64,000 nucleotides of DNA from Myxococcales bacterium UBA1660 (GTDB lineage Bacteria; Myxococcota_A; Polyangia; Polyangiales; Houyiibacteriaceae): assembly GCA_002320815.1 (NCBI GenBank), contig DCLA01000045.1, positions 2,681 to 66,680 on the forward strand. The letters are read 5' to 3'. The translations under genes were made by a program, and so were the position numbers. This document shows, in pieces, positions 59,032-64,000 of the stretch (the first letter of the stretch is position 1; every line of letters starts with the position of its first letter). Under the pieces are notes generated by a model. That model did not search any database, was not told the origin of the DNA, and saw nothing but the letters and a program-made list of their open reading frames with translations.

Positions 59032-59979
59032 ATGAAGGTCACCGAACATCTCGCCAAGGCTCAGCGGCCGCCCATCAGCTTCGAGATCATCCCGCCCAAG
59101 CGCGGCGACCACGTGCGCGACATCCTGCGCCTGGTGGACGAGCTGAAGGAGCACGAGCCGCCCTTCATCGACATCACCAGCCACCCGGCCGAGGTCGTCT
59201 ACGAGGAGACCCCGGACGGGATCCAGCGGCACGTGAAGCGGAAGCGCCCGGGTACCCTGGGCGTCTGCGCGCTGATCCAGAACAAGTACAAGATCGACGC
59301 CGTCCCGCACGTGCTCTGCAACGGCTTCACCCAGCAGGAGACCGAGGACTTCCTCATCGAGCTCCGCTACCTGGGCATCGACAATGTCCTGGCGATCCGC
59401 GGCGACGACAAGGGCTACCGCAAGCCGCTGCGCGACGGTCGCACCCAGAACGCCTACGCCCGCGACCTGATCGCGCAGATCGGGAGCATGAACGAGGGCA
59501 AGTATCTCGACGAGTACCTCGACGCCGCGCCGACCGAGTTCTGCGTCGGCTGCGCCGGATACCCGGAGAAGCACTTCGAAGCGCCGAACCTGGAGACCGA
59601 CATCCGCCGCACCCTCGAGAAGGTGAACGCCGGCGCCCAGTACGTCGTGACCCAGATGTTCTTCGAGAACCGGCACTACTTCGACTACGTGAAGGCGTGC
59701 CGGGAGGCGGGCATCACGGTGCCCATCATCCCGGGGCTCAAGGTCCTGACCCGCCGCGGTCACCTCAAGGCGATCCCCCGGACCTTCCACTGCGAGATCC
59801 CCCAGACCCTGTCCGACGAGCTCGAGGGCGCCCGCGCCTCCGACGTCGCCGAGATCGGGATCCAGTGGACCCGTCAGCAGTGCCAGGAGCTCCTCGCGGG
59901 TGGGGCGCCGGCGCTCCACTTCTACGTGATGAGCGACGCCAGCGCGGTCAGCTCGGTGATCGCCGGTCTCAGCCGCTGA
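59032..59979 (+). CDS. metF: Methylenetetrahydrofolate reductase
   Basis: 315 residues. The N-terminal SFEIIPPKRG contains the catalytic Glu position of the family. Further signature segments are VLAIRGDD, CAGYPEKHFEAPNLETDI, YVVTQMFFENRHYFDYV and IIPGLKVLTRRGHL. The enzyme reduces 5,10-methylene-THF to 5-methyl-THF with FAD and NADH or NADPH, supplying the methyl group for methionine. GGGGAGAG just before the ATG at 59032 supports the start. It lies 57 bases after the DUF971 gene on the same strand and ends before a bidirectional terminator. Confidence 0.95.
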   Translation: MKVTEHLAKAQRPPISFEIIPPKRGDHVRDILRLVDELKEHEPPFIDITSHPAEVVYEETPDGIQRHVKRKRPGTLGVCALIQNKYKIDAVPHVLCNGFTQQETEDFLIELRYLGIDNVLAIRGDDKGYRKPLRDGRTQNAYARDLIAQIGSMNEGKYLDEYLDAAPTEFCVGCAGYPEKHFEAPNLETDIRRTLEKVNAGAQYVVTQMFFENRHYFDYVKACREAGITVPIIPGLKVLTRRGHLKAIPRTFHCEIPQTLSDELEGARASDVAEIGIQWTRQQCQELLAGGAPALHFYVMSDASAVSSVIAGLSR

Positions 59980-60000
59980 AGCACGGCGCTCGCGCGGCGG

Positions 60001-60018
60001 GGGGTGCCCAGGCACCCC
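60001..60018. terminator. Bidirectional terminator hairpin
   Basis: GGGGTGCC at 60001-60008 and GGCACCCC at 60011-60018 form a perfect inverted repeat (realistically 7 pairs with a 4-base loop). It lies in the 54-base gap between the convergent metF and PilZ/EAL genes and could end both transcripts. There is no T-tract. Confidence 0.55.
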
Positions 60019-60033
60019 GGTCTCTGCCCGCGC

Positions 60034-62271
60034 TCAGGTCGGCCAATCGGGGTCGGGAAGTGGAAAGCCGGGCCGCGCGAAGAAGAAGCCCTGGAACAAC
60101 GTGCAGCCGAGGCCGGCGAGGACGTCGAGCTCGGCGCGGGTCTCCACACCCTCGGCGATGACCTGGATGCCCAAATCGTTGCTGACGTTGATCATCGAGT
60201 GCACCAAGCGCTGCTTGGTCTTCGACTCGTCGATGCCTCGGATGAGCGACATGTCGAGCTTCACCACGTCCGGCATCAGCGCCACGAAGGCTGACAGGCC
60301 GGCATAGCCCGCCCCGAGATCGTCCACGGCGATCTTGAATCCGAGTTCCCGCAAGCGGTCGACTCTCTCCTTGAGCTTCTCGACCCGCGCCAGCGACGCG
60401 CGCTCGGTGATCTCCATCACCACACGGTCACCGATGGCGGCCAGCGGCGACTCCGGGTCGTAGAGCTGCTCGTCGAGAAGGTCGGTCGGGTGCAGGTTCA
60501 GGAAGAGCTTGTGCTCGCTCTTGGCCATCGCCTTCGGCGTGATCTCGCGCATCCGGCGGCCGACGTCGGCGACCCGGTCGAGCCGCTCCGCGGCATCGAA
60601 GAGGACCCCGGGATGAGGGATCGAGGGCTCGCTCGTTCGAGCCAGGGCTTCGTACGCGATGACCTCTTTGTCGGGCCACGCGACGATGGGCTGAAAGTGC
60701 GCGAAGAGGAGGTCGACGGCTCGCGAGAAGCGCTCGTCGAGGTCGTCGTTGGGCGACGGGACGTCGGGCGTGACTCGGGCTGCCTGCCGCCGGTACCGCG
60801 CGAGTCGGGCCATGCCCACCGCCCGGTGCACCACATCGCGAACGGTCGCGGGATCGATGGGCTTCACCAGATAGCGGAGTGCCCCGAGGTGCACGGCTTC
60901 GATGGCCGAGTCGGTCGTCGGTTCCCCGGTCGTGATGATCACCGGGACGTTCTCGTCATCGGCGCGAATCGCCTTCAACAACTCGATCCCGGACATGTTC
61001 GGCATCTGGACGTCGGTCACCACCGCGTCGTGACGAAGACGCCGGTACTGCTGGATGGCTTCCTCGCCGTCCGACGCCAGCGTGACTTCGTAGTCGGTGT
61101 CCCGGAAGATGCGGGCCATCACGCTGCGCACGACCTCTTCGTCGTCCACGATCAAGAGACGCGGAGCCGCTTCGGCGGTGGGTGGAGCCGAGCTCGCGGC
61201 GGTGAGACGCACGGGCTCGTCGAGGAGCCGGCGGTAGCAGTCGCGGTAGCGCTCGAGATCCTCCGTCGGCATCTGGCTCGGCAGAAGCTGGACGGCGAAC
61301 CCGGGCGGGTTCGTCCCGCCACCGAGGGTCCGCCACGCCACCGTCCCGCGGAGGTGGACGGCCCCGACGGACTGCGGCGGCCGAAGCTCCAGCCACGCCG
61401 TGTCTCCCACGTTCGGCGGGTCCAGGCTCCGTACGAAGAGCCCGTTGCGGCTGATGTTGTAGACGACGCCGTGACTGGGAACGAGGTCGCCCGCACTCCG
61501 GAACGCGCAGAGAGTGGAGTAGAGCAGGCGGGGCGACGACCGCTGCTCGGCCGCCGCTGGGTTGAGCAGCTCGTTGATGACGAAGAGGAGATGGTCGGCC
61601 GGCACCGAGGTCGGAACGCTGGCCGTTCGCTCGATTCGACGGCCGCCGAAGTCCGCTTCGCCCTCGTCCGTGATGAGCACCACGGGGACGTCGTGGCTCC
61701 CGAGCGCCTCACGCAGCTGGTAGTGGACGTTGCCCGGCTCGCCGAGGGTCTCGTGAACGACCGCGACGTCGGGGGAGACCTTCTCGGCGCTCGCTTCCTC
61801 CAGCGAGGACGCGAAGCGCACGTCGAGGCCGGTCCGGCCGAGGGTCCGGCCGAAGAGGCGACGCCTCTCCTGGTCCCCATCGACGAGGAGGATGGTGCCC
61901 CGATCTCCCTGGCGCTGTCCCTGAGTCGGGGTCGCCCCCCGAAGCGTGGCGATGCGTCGCGTCAGCGCAGCACGGTCCGAGCGAGCGACCGCGTCGTCCG
62001 CCCCGGCGACCAAGGCGTCGCGAAACGGGCCCTCTGCGACGTAGTCCACCAGGGCGATGACGGGAACTTGGTGGAAGCGCGGATCGGCCCGCCACTCGCG
62101 GAGCTCATCGGCGGCCTCGTGCCCCGACACGATGGCTGCGAGGACCCCGGGACGGGGGATGTTGGCGACGTCCTCGCGCGTGATCAGGGTGGCGCCGCCG
62201 GCTGCGATGGCGTCGTCGACACCGTCGAGAGGCGTCCCCAACAGTACGACCTGAGATTCACCTCGACTCAT
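60034..62271 (-). CDS. Multidomain pseudo-receiver, PilZ, receiver and EAL protein
   Basis: 745 residues. The first two segments (about 5-110 and 125-237) look like receiver folds but lack the phospho-Asp; the second reads VAVVHETLG, with His at that position. A PilZ domain follows (about 244-345, with RSSPR and YNISRNGLFV, the RxxxR and NxSxxG cyclic-di-GMP motifs). A true receiver comes next (about 371-485, Asp420 in VVTDVQMP, Lys in YLVKPID), then an EAL domain (about 515-745). The EAL residues appear complete: YEALAR (E541), FLNLHP, MEITER, DDLGAGY, VKLDMS, AEGVET and FQGFFFARP. One protein can thus be phosphorylated, bind cyclic-di-GMP and degrade it. It is cytosolic. Confidence 0.9.
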   Translation of the reverse strand: MSRGESQVVLLGTPLDGVDDAIAAGGATLITREDVANIPRPGVLAAIVSGHEAADELREWRADPRFHQVPVIALVDYVAEGPFRDALVAGADDAVARSDRAALTRRIATLRGATPTQGQRQGDRGTILLVDGDQERRRLFGRTLGRTGLDVRFASSLEEASAEKVSPDVAVVHETLGEPGNVHYQLREALGSHDVPVVLITDEGEADFGGRRIERTASVPTSVPADHLLFVINELLNPAAAEQRSSPRLLYSTLCAFRSAGDLVPSHGVVYNISRNGLFVRSLDPPNVGDTAWLELRPPQSVGAVHLRGTVAWRTLGGGTNPPGFAVQLLPSQMPTEDLERYRDCYRRLLDEPVRLTAASSAPPTAEAAPRLLIVDDEEVVRSVMARIFRDTDYEVTLASDGEEAIQQYRRLRHDAVVTDVQMPNMSGIELLKAIRADDENVPVIITTGEPTTDSAIEAVHLGALRYLVKPIDPATVRDVVHRAVGMARLARYRRQAARVTPDVPSPNDDLDERFSRAVDLLFAHFQPIVAWPDKEVIAYEALARTSEPSIPHPGVLFDAAERLDRVADVGRRMREITPKAMAKSEHKLFLNLHPTDLLDEQLYDPESPLAAIGDRVVMEITERASLARVEKLKERVDRLRELGFKIAVDDLGAGYAGLSAFVALMPDVVKLDMSLIRGIDESKTKQRLVHSMINVSNDLGIQVIAEGVETRAELDVLAGLGCTLFQGFFFARPGFPLPDPDWPT

Positions 62272-62304
62272 CCGTGCCAGGGTAGTTCACGCGCACTGTT
62301 CGAT

Positions 62305-64000
62305 TCAACCGTCTCGGCGCTTCTCAAACTGAGTCCTGGAACGAATGGACGTCGACAGCGCTTTTCGTAGCCGAGCCACGTCTTCGGGCGGGAGGTCGCG
62401 CCCGCCGAAGCGCACATCGAGGTAAGCCCGAGTGACCTCTTCGATCGTGTCCATACCCTCCAGATCGCCACTCTCCCGGAGCGCCGCGAGATGCTCCGCC
62501 GGTGTACGCGAATGCGGGCGCGCGTGCCCCAGCTCGCGCAGCCTCCGGTCGAGCCGCCGATAGAGCGCGACGACGCCCGGTTCGATGCGCCGGCGCGCGC
62601 GTCCCGCGCCACCGCGGCGCCCCCGGAACGTCCACCATCCGAGCACCAGCCCGAAGAGCCCGACCGGCACCAGCCACCAGAGGGCCGAGTCGCTCCCGCG
62701 GGCCGACGCCGACTGCCCGTTCTCGGGAGCCATCGACGAGGAACTCTCATCCGAACGGAGACTCCGAAGGAAGCGGAAGAGCCGCCGGAGGCCGACCACC
62801 TGGTCCCGGAGGTCGTAGCCGACGACGTCCCGAGCCCATCGCATGCGCATGGCGTCGAGGAAGGCCTGGAGTTCGGTCAGCATCCCATCCGCGGCCGCCA
62901 TCTCTCCGCGGGCCGGTGGGGTGGGGTCCAGAGTGACCCATTGGCCGTCGAGCCAGGCTTCCACCCAACTGTGCGCGTCCCCCTGACGTATCGAGTAGTA
63001 GCCGCCGAATGGATTCAGGCGCCCCCCAACGAAGCCCGTCACGTTTCGTGAGGGAATACCCCCAGTCCGGAGCATCACCGCGAGCGCCGTGGAGAAGTAC
63101 TCGCAGTGGCCCTGCTTGGCCTCGAAGAGGAAGACCTCCAGAGGGTCCCGACCGCGGGTGTCCGGTTGGGAGAGGGTGTACTCGAGTTCATCGGAGTCCC
63201 GGAGCCACGCCTCGAGTCGCCGAGCCCGATCCCGATCGTCACCCTCCCCGCCAATTCGCGCCGCCAGCGCGGCGATCCTCTCCACGTGGGGAGGGAGTTG
63301 GAGGAACCGGGCGCGCTCGGCCTCTTCCATCGAGGAGTCGCTGGCCGGTCGGCGGGTGCCATCGCTCAGGACACGGTAGCGCAGTGGCAGACCGTCGGCG
63401 TCCGTGTAGCGCACCTCGTCGCCCAACCCGCGGATCAAGCGGCGAGGCTCATCGATCCCGCCGACGACCCGCGCGGGGACGGTGAGCCCCAAGGTCCCCG
63501 GCAACGTGAACACCACCTTCTCGTCCAGGGGGTCGAGCACGATGTCGTAGTGCTCGGAAGCATCGCGCTCGGAGCTCCCCGGCGTCAGCGTGTACACGTC
63601 GTCGGGGTCGCGACGGAGCCGACGGTGCGGCAGGTCGGTACGGGCCCACGCCCGACCGTCGTACTGGTCGAACGCAGTACCCCGGAGACGGAATGAGCGG
63701 CTCTCGGGGGGGTCCGCTCCCATCGCTCCCGGCGTGACCCGCAGGACGACCGTCGGATCGTTTCGGATGACGCCGAAGTCTCCCAGAGACACGTTGGAGC
63801 CAAACCCCGCGACGGTTTGTCCCGCCCCCTCGCCGAAGCTCAGGAACCCCATGCCCACCCGGGGTACGAGGAGGAAGAACGCCGCCGTGACCCCGAACAG
63901 CGGGATCGCGAGCGCGGCGGTTCCCAAGAGGAAGCCAGGGCCGGCGATCCGCCGGGAGCGGAGGACGCGCGTGATGACCTCGGCTCGGCGACGCTGCTCG
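62305..64000 (-). CDS. TgpA-like transglutaminase membrane protein, 5' end beyond window
   Basis: The frame remains open to the right edge, so the N-terminus is missing; about 564 codons are visible. The visible start is the end of a hydrophobic N-terminal region (LLGTAALAIPLFGVTAAFFL). A periplasmic beta-rich segment and a transglutaminase-like domain follow, with Cys in KQGHCEYFSTALAVMLR, His in GDAHSWVEAW and Asp in VTLDPTPP, all three catalytic residues. A second membrane helix (ALWWLVPVGLFGLVLGWW) and a cytoplasmic DUF4129-like tail end it. This is the TgpA/DUF3488 layout. A role in protein or wall processing is inferred; in-frame codons upstream of 63927 make that position only an internal one. 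Confidence 0.87.
   Translation of the reverse strand, partial: EQRRRAEVITRVLRSRRIAGPGFLLGTAALAIPLFGVTAAFFLLVPRVGMGFLSFGEGAGQTVAGFGSNVSLGDFGVIRNDPTVVLRVTPGAMGADPPESRSFRLRGTAFDQYDGRAWARTDLPHRRLRRDPDDVYTLTPGSSERDASEHYDIVLDPLDEKVVFTLPGTLGLTVPARVVGGIDEPRRLIRGLGDEVRYTDADGLPLRYRVLSDGTRRPASDSSMEEAERARFLQLPPHVERIAALAARIGGEGDDRDRARRLEAWLRDSDELEYTLSQPDTRGRDPLEVFLFEAKQGHCEYFSTALAVMLRTGGIPSRNVTGFVGGRLNPFGGYYSIRQGDAHSWVEAWLDGQWVTLDPTPPARGEMAAADGMLTELQAFLDAMRMRWARDVVGYDLRDQVVGLRRLFRFLRSLRSDESSSSMAPENGQSASARGSDSALWWLVPVGLFGLVLGWWTFRGRRGGAGRARRRIEPGVVALYRRLDRRLRELGHARPHSRTPAEHLAALRESGDLEGMDTIEEVTRAYLDVRFGGRDLPPEDVARLRKALSTSIRSRTQFEKRRDG

Noticed and set aside
1..64000. Search for rRNA, tRNA, insertion sequences, phage genes, integrase or defence islands
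   Set aside because: None was seen; gaps are mostly under 150 bases and every large frame is a chromosomal housekeeping, envelope or signalling gene. The AddAB-like pair is a repair complex, not evidence of a defence island.

Overview
The window is chromosomal, very GC-rich DNA and looks like a myxobacterium, most likely of the Polyangiales/Sandaracinus type (inference; no rRNA or other phylogenetic marker is present). The signs are three Hanks-type Ser/Thr kinases, PEGA-domain proteins, an FHA protein, many lipoproteins, Cys-rich EGF/DUF4215 surface proteins, an AgmX/PglI-type TonB-like C-terminus, and C-terminal MYXO-CTERM-type sorting tails. Coding density is very high and nearly every gap is under 150 bases. 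I see no rRNA, tRNA, CRISPR array, insertion sequence, phage gene or integrase. Two genes run off the window: a TPR/PEGA membrane protein on the left and a transglutaminase-like membrane protein on the right.

Layout. 1-5.6 kb (minus strand): an envelope block of L,D-transpeptidase, secreted metzincin-like protease, lipoprotein, transmembrane Ser/Thr kinase with PEGA domain, and TPR/PEGA protein. 5.7-10.3 kb (plus): a trans-sulfuration PLP enzyme, then DUF2760, an Hsp70-like protein and a cytosolic Ser/Thr kinase. 10.3-16.8 kb: a CrtI-type carotenoid desaturase, a large second Hsp70-like protein and an FHA protein fused to a CpaF-like ATPase fold that has lost its P-loop. 16.8-24.6 kb: EAL phosphodiesterase, crotonase, small membrane protein, response regulator plus Lnt, an M50 protease, a DUF1444-like lipoprotein, an AgmX-type protein and FdhD. 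24.7-33 kb: a membrane protein with HExxH and the AddA/AddB-like helicase-nuclease pair. 33-42 kb: secreted proteins, a WxxGxW lipoprotein, an orphan sorting-tail micro-ORF, a divergent MpaB-family oxygenase/TetR pair, MgtE, a membrane protein, an SGNH hydrolase and a PhnD-like protein. 42-51.3 kb: DnaJ, a LuxR-type regulator, an Slt-like lytic transglycosylase, an unknown helical protein, a Cys-rich lipoprotein and a LysM/MepA endopeptidase. 51.4-64 kb: a CxxCH/EGF/MYXO-CTERM surface protein, class II photolyase, a second TPR/PEGA protein with a lipoprotein and third kinase, DUF971, MetF, a multidomain PilZ/receiver/EAL protein and the transglutaminase.

How the parts relate. Several genes act on peptidoglycan or the envelope (L,D-transpeptidase, Slt, LysM-MepA, Lnt, M50 protease). 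Cyclic-di-GMP turnover is represented by two EAL proteins. The most unusual signal is a module seen twice, at opposite ends of the window: a signal-peptide/TPR/PEGA/transmembrane protein next to a transmembrane Ser/Thr kinase. Both kinases end in the same kind of Met/Ala/Thr/Pro-rich extracytoplasmic tail, starting from a shared TRRAP motif. A second candidate system is the DUF2760/Hsp70/kinase/Hsp70 cluster.
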